Assembly (NCBI RefSeq): GCF_002994745.2 | Contig: NC_037091.1 | Span: 53,739,612-53,803,611 of the forward strand | Direction of reading: 5' to 3' | DNA from: Rosa chinensis | Lineage: Eukaryota > Streptophyta > Magnoliopsida > Rosales > Rosaceae | DNA: 64,000 nt | Shown: piece after piece, positions 35,001 through 44,599 of the stretch | How positions within the stretch are numbered: the first letter of the stretch is position 1 | Layout: every line of letters begins with the position of its first letter | Notes under the pieces: model-generated | Told to the model about the DNA's origin: nothing | Databases searched by the model: none | What the model saw: only the letters and a program-made list of their open reading frames with translations | Position numbers and translations under genes: made by a program

Positions 35001-35850
35001 TCAATTTGTTCTCCCTATCTTTTCAAAAACAGGACTAGAACCGAATACAGTAATCCATATCAAAGTAGCACGATAGAATCAGCATAGAAGACACATGATT
35101 AAAATTCAACAAAACAAGTATGAAGCCTCTAGCATTTAGTAATGAAATACTCATAGCAAACGAATACATTTTGCTTCTCATACACGTTTCTGTTTTCATC
35201 TATTCTCAATCCATTGTAGAACATGAACTTATTCTTCATTTGAATTGAGTATTAGCAGATAGAACGTTTTAATCACTTCAGTATGAACAGCTTGAATTGC
35301 AAAGCAAAATAATCCATATACCAATTTAGCAAAAAATTGGAGAAGAATCGTACTGTACCTGACGCCAAAACCCTAGGACATTGGACTTGACGGCGCAACC
35401 AGGAGGCCCGTAGTCGTAGAGGCCAGCAACGCCGCCGTAAATCTTGAAAGCGGGAATATAAAACAAACGGCGCTCCAGAGTATTCACCACAGCCTGACGT
35501 AACGCCTCCTTGTTAACGGAGCCGCCGTCGTCGCCGCTGATGGTGGCTTGGAGGTCTTTCTCGATCGACGCCTTCTCAAGCTTGAGCGCGTTCAAGGCCT
35601 CAATGGCGGCGTCAAGTTCCGTCTTGGCGGCGCCGGATTTCTTCAGAGAACGGACCTGGTTGCCCTGGCTCTCGACCTCCGAGAGCTTCTCGGAGAGGGC
35701 TTTGCGGAGGGAGTCCTCGGAGGAGGAAGAAGCGGCCATGGTGGTGGTGGTTCTGAAGCGGAGAGGTAGAGACGATGAGGAGCGAGTGAGACGAGTGAAG
35801 AAAGTGTGGCCAATTGGTATCGATGAGGTTAGGAAAGTGAGGATGCGCAT
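32061..35850 (-). CDS. glycyl-tRNA synthetase (alpha2 type), probably dual-targeted
   Basis: Class II synthetase charging tRNA-Gly. Nine minus-strand exons: 35850-35359, 34807-34425, 34276-34159, 33950-33753, 33668-33438, 33123-33064, 32982-32902, 32814-32409, 32293-32061. All are GT..AG and phases close, giving 733 residues. Residues 1-37 form a Ser/Thr/Arg-rich presequence. A WHEP-type helical domain is at about 47-105. Class II motifs include [17 protein letters not shown] and QIGQAFRNE, and motif 3 is [17 protein letters not shown]. The C-terminal anticodon-binding domain begins near [15 protein letters not shown] second ATG, codon 38 at 35739, sits in a strong CCACCATGGCC context, while the first ATG is weak. 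Leaky scanning to give mitochondrial and cytosolic forms is likely, as known for Arabidopsis GlyRS-1. Confidence 0.95.
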
Positions 35851-36186
35851 GCGAAGAGTGGATGATAGTGTAGAATGCGACTGTTTAGGGTTTAGTGAGA
35901 ATCAAACCCCCTGAAACGACGTCGCGTTTGGGGTGCGGATCGTTACCGTTGATATCTGGATATCTTTCATCAACCACTATCCAGAATAGGTGGCGAATAA
36001 TTCGGGCGAATATTTTTTTTTCTTTTCTCAATTGATATGCGCGATTCTTTGTCTAGAAAAAATTATCCCTGAATTGGATGATTTTACGAACAAGACACCA
36101 TAACTAAAAAATAATAATAACATAACAAAAGGGTGAGATTCTACTCATAACTAAAATGCTGATAAAATATTAGACTGAGTGATAGC
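35851..36186. other. 5' flank of GlyRS gene
   Basis: Leader and promoter region of the minus-strand GlyRS gene, ending at the target-site duplication of the LINE insertion. No other feature seen. Confidence 0.45.
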
Positions 36187-37714
36187 GCCATAGCAGTAAG
36201 AAATTTTTTTTTTTTTTGAATAGAAATTGATATCATTAGAATCAATAGCCATGAAAAAGCTAGAGTCTACAAACCCTCAAATAAGAACCCTGGTAAGTAA
36301 CAACCAGTACAACCTACCTAAGAAAATGCAAACAATTAAAGTTCTAAAAGCGCTCGCTTGATGCCTATACAAGAAAGGATTTCCTCGTCTTATAAGGAAA
36401 TGAAATCATTCAACTAGTCTCTACCTGCCAATCACGCAATTGTGGTACAAAGCAAGTAACTAGAAACGTCTCAGAAAACTTATAGAAGCTCTCCCAACCT
36501 ACACAGGCTTGAAACCCTAGGCAACGAAGATCTATGCCACAACTAGCTCCTTTCCTTTCGGATTAGAGCTTGCAGTAGCATCTGCACCATTCAGGTTAGA
36601 CAACAGACTCTTCTTAGCAGATTTCCGCTTCCCAACACCATCTACCTTCAAGTCCTTCATCTTTGCCGCGGTACCAGATAGGATTTTATTTTTGCTTCCC
36701 ACTGGCCTCCCTCTCTTCTTTTTCACCATGCCTTGAACATTCTGTGGCAGTGAGACCAACCCCATATCAGCAGGCTCCATATTTTTTTTTACCAACTGCC
36801 AAACTCAATTTGAATTTCTTTGGAGATATGGTGATTTCAGCCTCAACCCTAGAACGACGCTTGCCTGTTAATGATTCCACCATACCATCAAACTCATCTA
36901 TCTCTCTAATGCTCACCTTACGACGTGGTTTTTGCACCAAATATGTAGGATTGCACAGGACTTGCTCCGGGATCATCCTAGGGAGTTGAGTCTTGAAGAT
37001 CAAACTGTGCCCATTGAAAGAAACCCTAGGATTGAACGCAGCTACATGGCTGCAACCTTCAGAACCCGACCCCGTAGTCAAGCCGCCGATCCCGACCTGT
37101 ATGGCATTACCCTGCGCCACTGGCGACGGCCCTAATACCGTGCGCTCTGCAGCATCATCTTATTCGTTCAGCGGCGGCCCCGAGCACGGCAGTCCAACAT
37201 GGGTGATCAACCCACACACTCCACACCTCCCAAACAACTTATCATACCTGAATTTGCATAGAAACTCCACTGTGTCCTCCACCCAATACCAACGTTGAAA
37301 GGACAATGGCCTAATCAGAGGAATCTCAACCCTAATCTGGTACTTGCCAACCTTCTTCCCCTGCTTATCAATCTCCTGAAAGTCTCCCAACACATATCCG
37401 ATCATCGTCATCACCCTTTCAGATCTAAACGCAGGTGGAATATCCTGCATCGTGATCCAATAGGAGGATTTCACCAATGGCACCTTCTCAATTAGCATAA
37501 CCCCATCATACTCAGCCAAAGCCACAGGAGCACGGTTAAAACCCCACGGTGCGCCCCTCCAAACCCTAGCTCGATCTGTGGGATCTGAAAAAGTGAACAA
37601 AACCCTACCTCCTTCAGCTTCTTCAACTTGCAGCGTCTCATTGACCCTCCAGGCAGATCGAAACATACCTAGGAAGGAACGGACCTTGAACTCCCTAGCA
37701 GTGAGGAGTTTTCC

Positions 37715-40388
37715 TGTTACGTCCCGAACCTAAATTTACTGATTTACTAATCATTAGGACGGTAAACGCCATTTACTTTCACTTTTACTGTCGTTTCAGT
37801 ACTATTAGGGCGCCCTAAAATATGACTTTTTGTTCGGGTCAAAATTTGAGAAAATGTTTTCATGAAAGTTGTAGAGGACGTTAAACCGAGCGCGTGCATA
37901 TGTGGTACGTAAAAATCAGAGTTCATATGAGAAAGTTATGGCCAAAATACTAAAGTTACTGTTTATAGTAATTTTCTATAAATAGCCGAGTTACTGTGGT
38001 AAGTTTCCATTTTCGGAAACTTACCGAGCCCTCCTGATTCTCTCTTCCTCTCCGACCTCTTCACCTTCTTCCGGCCATAACTCCTCCATCCGGCGACGGA
38101 TTTTGACGTATAAGATGTCGTTGGAAAGCTCTCTTCCTTCCCTTCATTTCTGGGTTCATTTCGTAGCTTAATATGAACTATGGAAGATGCAGAAACGAGA
38201 AGAAGAGGACGGTCACTGTAGCAGTTTTGAGTCAACGCCGATATTTTCCGATTCCGACAATCTCCGGCCACCAAATTGGCGTCGAAGGTTCGGTTTTTGA
38301 CATAGATCATTTCCCCTAAGGTCTTTCATTTCAATTTGCAGTGTAGAGGTCGAATTAACAATTTCAATTTCTAGGGTTCTTGGAATTTCTGGAAATTTTT
38401 CACCGGCCAAATTGGATCTCTTCCAGGTAAAATTGGAACTTGTTGTAGTTGAGAAAGAGGTTGGATTTGTTGAGTAGATGGTGCTGCCAAATTTTGGTGG
38501 CCATCGGAGGTGGTTGCCGGTGGCGCGTTGGGCCCACGCGCTGCCACTGTTGGTGGCGCGTGGAGGCGTGTAGGGCAGTGTTTTAATTTTGGTTTTTAGC
38601 CCATTAAATTGTATATATGTTGTAGAGCTTGTATGTGAAGTTTGGTGAATTATGGAGGAGTTTGGAATTATTTGTGAATTTCCGAAGTTTGAAGTTTTGT
38701 GATTGAATTGTTGGAAATTCGGCCGTCGGATTTCCCTCGTTTTCGTTTTGGAATATGTTAATTGAGGAATTGGTGTTGTGGGAGAGATTTGGGTTGAATT
38801 TGAGAAGTAATGGAGATAGGGATTTTCAGGTTTCGTTTAGGTTCGTAATTATTTTATCGGATTGCCGTTTACGGAAATATAATTGTGTACAGGGTAATGC
38901 CGCGAGCTACGGTTAAATGAAGTAACTCGTTTGCGTGGTCGCCCAATAGTACTGTGAGTGGACTCTTGTTTTAAATAATGATGCATGCGTTTATTTTCTT
39001 GAATTAATGCTTTATTTTATTAACATATTATTTTCCGAGCATATGAATTGATTTCGGAATTTGATTTCGATTTATCTCGTGGATTTGCTTTCATTAATGA
39101 TTTTCATGAAGTAATTATGATTTATACCGCTTGTGAATTTCGGATATTAATTTGTTATGCTCGGATTCAAGTTTATAATTTATGTTGAATTTCGACGAAT
39201 TATTTTTCCGAGGTGATTTCCGAAATTATACTATTTATATTATATTGCTATTCGTCGATTTGAGATTTTATAAGAGATTTTCGAAATGAGATTTCGATGG
39301 AGTTAGTTTTCATATTTATTTATCGACCTTCGGTTTTGGCATTGGGAATGCCTTGATGATGATCTAATTATTCTTTTAGCGTGTGGGACACGCTGTCGAT
39401 TTTTGTGGCTTTCTACGAGAATTTCCGGGTACGGTTGGGAATCGTACCTGTGTTTTCTTTATTCGCGGGACTTATGGGGAAGTCTTACTGATTTTTTATT
39501 TTCGTATGATTTTAACCCACCATACCTGGGTCGTCATATTTATTGCTAGCTAGCCTATTAGTACTCCTCTCTGCTTACTATGTGTTCGTGGGTGAGTAAG
39601 AGCAGGGCATGGGATGCTCCAGAGTGTGGGACACTCCGACCCGAGCCTGGGAGGCTCCCTTCTTTCGTATGGTGAAACTTCTTCCCCATATTTTTTTCGT
39701 TGCTTGACTAGCGGGGCTAGTCCGATTTTCACTGTAGCCAGCGGGGCTGGTCTTATCTTCTTGAGAAACGAGATTTCGGTTTTACAATATATTTGTTTTT
39801 CGAATCTTGTGACTAGCGGGGCTAGTCGGTGTATCGTTTTGAAATCCTTGGATTTAAAGTTAAATGTGTTTTACCATTTGTGCATGCATCGGTTTTTAAT
39901 GAAATAAATGTGGGAAAGTATGAAATCCTTTTTCTTTTAAATTGTTTATTTTGTCCACTCACGCTAACGTTTTTCGTCTACTTTCCCCTGAGCCTTTCGG
40001 TTTCTAATGCCCAGTTTGCAGGCGAATTAGTGGAGGTCGGGCGTACATGACATTTGAGGCATAGTTGTCACTACTTCCGCAGCGTAGGATCGCTTGATCC
40101 TTTACTCTTCTTTTTATAGCCTTGTGTATAGTAGTATTGCTCTGATAACCTTTGGGATTAATATTTTTGAGTTTTGTGTTTTGTGAAAGTGGAGTTGTTG
40201 GTAATTGGGAGCAGGGTGGCTCCAGGAGTATAAGGTCGGTTTGCTTGAAGTGTTTTTGTGTGTTTTACAGGTTTTTGGGTAGTCTATTTTAGAGGTAACT
40301 CTGCCGAATTTTTGGTAGAGTTATCCCTAAGGTGGGCCCCACAGGGCCACCTCGGATTTTAGGGTGAAATTCGGGGCGGGTCCTGTCA
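37715..40388. mobile_element. solo-LTR-like insertion (2674 bp) with 5 bp duplication TTTCC
   Basis: It starts TGTTACGTCCCGAACC and ends GGCGGGTCCTGTCA. TTTCC stands on both sides (37710-37714 and 40389-40393), and joining the flanks restores the LINE ORF1. There are no gag-pol motifs and no internal second LTR, so a long solo LTR of a Ty3/gypsy-type element left by LTR recombination is the best reading. A non-coding LTR-ended element is the alternative. The right part holds the GGG-triloop hairpin array. Confidence 0.75.
39338..39827. repeat. array of short hairpins, all with a GGG triloop, in the solo LTR
   Basis: Nine inverted repeats close on exactly GGG (plus-strand reading): 39338-39352 (GGCATT arms), 39378-39394 (AGCGTGT), 39428-39448 (GGTACGGTT, one G-U), 39605-39619 (GGGCAT, one G-U), 39622-39636 (GAGTGT), 39643-39657 (GAGCCT), 39706-39722 (GACTAGC), 39737-39751 (GCCAGC, one G-U) and 39811-39827 (GACTAGC). 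An imperfect tenth is 39469-39484. An eleventh with a bulge is at 40208-40223 (GGAGCAGGGTGGCTCC). Stem sequences differ except for the repeated GACTAGC pair, while the loop is constant. Function is unknown. Confidence 0.9.
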
Positions 40389-40635
40389 TTTCCAACCATA
40401 AAAACTTCAGATTGTCGCAAGCCCTTGCCTTACGATGGACGGAGATCTACCTTCTTCTTTCCCTCTGCCAGTGCAAGAGAGGAGGCGAGTCGGGCAACCA
40501 TGACATCAACGGAACTCATGATGAGGCAGTTGAAACTTGAACAGAACGTGAAAACCCTAACCTTAGAGAGATAGAGAGAGAGAGAGAGTGACGTTCTTCT
40601 GAAGTGTCTAACAACTTTCTGCCATAGCAGTAAGA

Positions 40636-42263
40636 TTTGTTTGTTGTAATAAATAAAAATAATTTGCTCAGTACTAGTACCATTTTTTTTTTTTAATATA
40701 TGGGGCTATTTTATAAACTTATCTTGGGTCTCAAAATTCCAGGCTCCATCTTAGATACAATTAAATGGTTTAGATGTTTAATAATGCGATTATTAAATTC
40801 AACAACTTTTGTATAATGTGAACAAAGTAGGGCACGAAGTTGAAATGTACAAGTTGTTTTGACTTGTAGCTCTAGAGAAGGTTAAAACTTTTATACTTTT
40901 GTCTTGAAGGTTAGTCCAAGTGGTGGAGGGGTGCGGGGTTGGAAATAATTTAGGATAAAGCTAGGTCAAAATATCAATCTCTCTATAATATAAAAGAAAA
41001 AGTACAAGTCCCGTGTATCGAAAATAAGTAAATAATCCAAATTCCTTACTTTCTTGTAATAATATAAGTAGAAAAAATTGGTCCCGAGCTCTCAGCCTCT
41101 AAATGATATAATGTCTGAGTACAATTAGTCTCGGATCTTTTCAATGTTCGTTTCCTATTTTATCCTTACTTAGGGTAATATACAATCGCGTTTCTACACT
41201 ATTGATTTTGCATCGAAATTGTTCCTCGTCCTCTCGTGCGGCATTCGAGTTCAAGTTGGAGTTCTAGGTTGCAAACCTAGGCTGTTAGGCATCGTTGTAC
41301 GATTTTATCATATGAGTTTGACATTGTCGTATTTTAAGGTTTGAGCTTTATTTTTCGTTTTGTTCAATTTGAATTTATTGGATTTCGTTTTTGTGTCTTT
41401 TTATCCATTTCCAATACAATCTGAAACTGAATCTGTTTATTCAAACAAATTAAGAACTTAAAATGTGAGGAAAGTGTAAAGAACAATCCGATGACAAAAA
41501 CCAATGCACTAACATTGCGCATGAAAAAAGAAACGATTGCAATCCTATTAAAGGTGGACTAGGTTGAACGATTTCGATTTTGATCTTATATATTGTCCTT
41601 TTGCATTGTCATCAGTTGTATTATTCTTCACTTCAATCATATGTGATCGAGTTATCATCTGGAATTCAATCGTATTATCTATTTACAGTGTGATCTGAGA
41701 TTGAATTATTGTTCAATTGAATCAATTATGAAATTCATATGACACTAAAGATAATCTGAAACTGTAAGAAAAACAATATAAACAAACCAATTACAAAAGA
41801 AAAAAATTAAACTTTATAAGGATAAAACTTATTACAATTAGGTTACATATGGATTAAGGTTGAATGAATATAACTCTACCCTACCTCAATTCATTTTTTG
41901 GTGGTGCTTGATTTTTTTTTCCTGTTTGTGTAAAAATAGTAAACTAGTTTCCATTTATTTCGTTATTTTTCAGATATTACTTTCCTTCTATACTACCACT
42001 TCCATGTATTCAATATGAAATTTGATTTCTTATAAAAAGTTGGTAGCGGGTAAAAAAAAAAAAAAACAAAAATTATAGTAATGTCTAGCCATCCACCCAT
42101 TATATTTAATTTGTTTGATTACATCAACAATTGAGAATTACAACAACCAGTATTTTGTGAGCCGAATGCACGACAACTCTCACCTACAAAATAGAGACTT
42201 ATGTCACTAGACCAAATAGTATGTGGCATTTCACAATTCACCCTTTATTTTTCCACAAGTTCT
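40636..42263. other. intergenic, AT-rich
   Basis: No gene or clear element in about 1.6 kb between the LINE and the hAT-like element. Contains a run of A near 42051-42065. Some segments (41100-41900) have the look of old transposon sequence, but I cannot assign them. Confidence 0.45.
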
Positions 42264-42636
42264 ACCATAATTAGGGTTGTCAATCGGTCGTGTCGTGTCA
42301 TGTCGGGTTGGGTCAAGGTATTTGTCGTGTCGCAAGAGACAAACTCAAACTCAACACATTTAATAATCGTGTCAAAAATTTAAACTCAAACTTAATCTAT
42401 TTATTAAATGGGTTACCCGTTTCCAACCCACTTAACCCATTTAATAAATATGTCGTGTAGTGTTAGACAAAATGACCAATTTAAAGGTTAACAATACGAC
42501 TCATTTAACTAAAAAAATGCATAAATTGATTAAATTCGCTAAAAACTCCACAAGACGAATAATATAAATAATTATATATAATTCATAATTAATTAAATCA
42601 AATAATTATAAAGTAAAATATTTCAAATTATTTAAT

Positions 42637-42890
42637 CCTATGATCAAATACTCCTAACGTCCAAAATTTCAAGAAGAAGTACATCATAATTGAGTTATAT
42701 CGGTTCACTTCGTGTTGGCGGGTTGATCCGTGGCTGGCCCATTTTTTCAAGTCGTCCAAATACTCGAAAATTGGGTTATAATACTCCAAATACTCGAAAA
42801 TACCCTATGATCAAATACTCCCAACGTCCAAAATTTCAAGAAGAAGTACAACATAATTGAGTTATATGGGTTCACTTAGTGTTGGCGGGT
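42637..42890. repeat. internal duplication within the hAT-like element (period about 167 bp)
   Basis: CCTATGATCAAATACTCC starts at 42637 and again at 42804. The following AACGTCCAAAATTTCAAGAA and GTTGGCGGGT segments are repeated too. The second unit is cut by the LTR retrotransposon at 42890 and continues after 44540 (TGATCCGTGACTGGCCCATT). Confidence 0.88.
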
Positions 42891-43427
42891 TGTTGGTGTC
42901 GAGAAATTCCGTTGAGGAGTTTGACTCACCAATTAATGAGGACTGGAGCGGGAGCTGACCGGGAACAATCGAGAAGCTTCCCTCGAGCGTTGACTTTGAG
43001 TTTGACCATCAGCTCGAGGAGAAGGGGGGGTACCTGCAGAAAACTCTCTGATGCCTAAGTCAGTACGTTACTTAGAAGTTGAGTAGAGAGAATTGGAATT
43101 CGATGGATTACCTGGACGTCGAGCCTCCTTTATATAGGCGATGACTTACTTCCATTATTTCTGCTTTGATGGCTGCATTTATTTACACACTTATAATGAC
43201 AATTATTGCTGCACTAATAACAGTTAATAATTGCATACTTACGACCATCATAAACCATCATTCATTGCATATTTATGATAGTCATTCATTGCGCACTTAT
43301 AATCATAATCATTGTGCGTAGTTATTGTCGTAATAATCGCCGCATTCATGACTAAAATTTAATGTCATACTAACTGCGGAGTTAATCGCCTTAATTGCAG
43401 GCCCAGCAGAATTTGACCACTCCCACA
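42891..43427 (-). repeat. LTR copy 1 of the small LTR retrotransposon
   Basis: TGTTGGTGTCGAG to CTCCCACA, 537 bp. It differs from the other copy by about 16 substitutions and two indels counted by eye, including 12 bases missing here near 43158. Confidence 0.9.
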
Positions 43428-43512
43428 ATGCCCCCAAATTTTCTATTTGGACACTCGTCCTAAGAGGAAATTTTCAATCTCTGGCTGCTTCAAATCTTGC
43501 CTCGAATATTTC

Positions 43513-43633
43513 CTCTAGCCCTGGCCGCCCCGATTCTTTCCTCTGGCCCTGGTTGTCCTAGCCGCCCCGAATCTTTCCTCTGGCCCTGGCCGCCCTGAAT
43601 CTTTCCTCGGGCCCTGACCGCCTCGATTCTTTC
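43513..43633. repeat. 28 bp minisatellite, 4 units, inside the LTR retrotransposon
   Basis: Units begin at 43513, 43541, 43578 and 43606 and follow CTCTGGCCCTGGCCGCCC plus GAATCTTTC. The second unit has about 9 extra bases. The GC content is well above that of the surroundings. Confidence 0.9.
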
Positions 43634-43986
43634 CTCAGGGCGAAGATTCATTTTCAGCATGAGACATAGAATTGCCCCCATTTCCTTTTGAATCTGATCA
43701 ACAACATTTTATTCTCCATATCCACCGGCCTTGGGTATTTACTCTGGCCACCAGCCTTGCACATACATTTCAACAACACTGACCACAAATATATTTCAAA
43801 TATAAAAAGAAAAAGTCAGAATATGATTATTAAAGGAAAGAACGCTAGTCTACGTTACCCAGACTTTTGTCACTTCGGGCTTGTATTCCATCACTCCCAG
43901 TCCTTAGTGACAGAAATAGAATCCCGTCAGGGGCAGCTTCCGCCATCACTTTTTAGGAAAAAGTGCTTCCCACAGACGGCGCCAAT

Positions 43987-44535
43987 TGTTGGTGTCGAAA
44001 AATTCCGTTGAGGAGTTTGACTCACCAATTAATGCGGACTGGAGCGGGAGCTGACCTGGAACAATCGAGAAGCTTCCCTCGAGCGTTGACTTGGAGTTTG
44101 ACCGTCGGCTCGAGGAGAAGGGGGGTACCTGCAGAAAACTCTCTGATGCCTAAGTCAGTACGTTACTTAAAAGTTGAGTAGAGAGAATTGGAATTCGATG
44201 GATTACCTGGACGTCGATCCTCCTTTATATAGGCGATGACTTACTTCAGGAACAAGCCGCCATTATTTCTACTTTGATGGCTGCATTTATTTACACACTT
44301 ATAATGACAATTATTGCTGCACTAATAACAGTTAATAATTGCATACTTATGACCATCATAAACCATCATTCATTGCGTATTTATGATAGTCATTCATTGC
44401 GCACTTATAATCATAATTATTGTGCGTAGTTATTGTCGTAATAATCGCCGCATTCATGACTAAAATTTAACATCATACTAACTGCGGAGTTAATCACCTT
44501 AATTGCAGGCCCAACAGAATTTGACCACTCCCACA
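43987..44535 (-). repeat. LTR copy 2 of the small LTR retrotransposon
   Basis: 549 bp, TGTTGGTGTCGAA to CTCCCACA, with a 12 base segment (AGGAACAAGCCG region near 44248) absent from copy 1. It lies directly beside the primer-binding-site-like sequence, so it is the 5' LTR of the minus-oriented element. Confidence 0.9.
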
Positions 44536-44599
44536 CGGGTTGATCCGTGACTGGCCCATTTTTTCGAATCGTGTCAGAATTGACAGTTCTAACCACAAT

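Larger units (their letters stand above)
36532..40519 (-). pseudogene. LINE ORF1 (DUF4283, zf-CCHC_4) interrupted by solo LTR
   Basis: The start is ATG at 40519 on the minus strand (MSSVDVMVARLASSLALAEG). It runs to about 40394, where the solo LTR cuts it, and resumes below 37710 (KLLTAREFKVRSF). The DUF4283 core reads GGRVLFTFSDPTDRARVWRG. The zinc finger is CGVCGLITHVGLPC near 37185-37225. A TAA at 37160 breaks the frame, which then continues in phase to 36767. A frameshift leads to a basic AT-hook-like stretch (KKKRGRPVGSKNK) near 36700, and a final stop at 36532. Dead by insertion, at least two stops and one frameshift. Confidence 0.82.
36187..40635 (-). mobile_element. ORF1-only LINE with 15 bp target-site duplications, split by a solo LTR
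   Basis: GCCATAGCAGTAAGA occurs at 36187-36201 and again, identically, at 40621-40635. The element body is 36202-40620 in minus orientation. The 3' poly-A appears as a plus-strand T run at about 36204-36217. The 5' leader near 40560-40590 is CT-rich on the minus strand. It encodes only the ORF1 protein (DUF4283 plus CCHC zinc finger), with no endonuclease or reverse transcriptase between ORF1 and the tail, so it is non-autonomous. A 2674 bp LTR-like insertion (37715-40388) interrupts ORF1. Before that insertion the element was about 1.75 kb. Confidence 0.88.
42886..44540 (-). mobile_element. small non-autonomous LTR retrotransposon (TRIM/LARD-like)
   Basis: Two LTRs (42891-43427 and 43987-44535) enclose only 559 bp. 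The 5 bp duplication CGGGT flanks the element at 42886-42890 and 44536-44540. Orientation is minus. Read that way, the first LTR is followed by TTGGCGCCGTCTGTGGGAA, a primer-binding-site-like sequence (43986-43968), and the other LTR is preceded by a polypurine-like TTTGGGGGCA (43437-43428). No gag or pol is encoded. The interior holds a 28 bp minisatellite. The element must be moved by proteins from a related LTR retrotransposon. Confidence 0.88.
42264..44599. mobile_element. hAT-like non-autonomous element, split by an LTR retrotransposon
   Basis: The body is 42272-44591. The left end TAGGGTTGTCAAT and the right end, read in reverse complement (TAGAACTGTCAAT), are matching termini. Flanks are ACCATAAT (42264-42271) and ACCACAAT (44592-44599), an 8 bp duplication with one mismatch, as for hAT. 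The interior has repeated TCGTGTCG and AACCCA motifs and no reading frame. Without the nested insertion the element is about 670 bp. Confidence 0.75.

Noticed and set aside
35510..35914. 134-codon plus-strand frame
   Set aside because: Antisense shadow of GlyRS exon 1, whose codons and domain content are clear on the minus strand.
37240..37666. Independent zinc-finger gene
   Set aside because: The DUF4283/CCHC frame is ORF1 of a TSD-flanked LINE with stops and a split, not a host gene.
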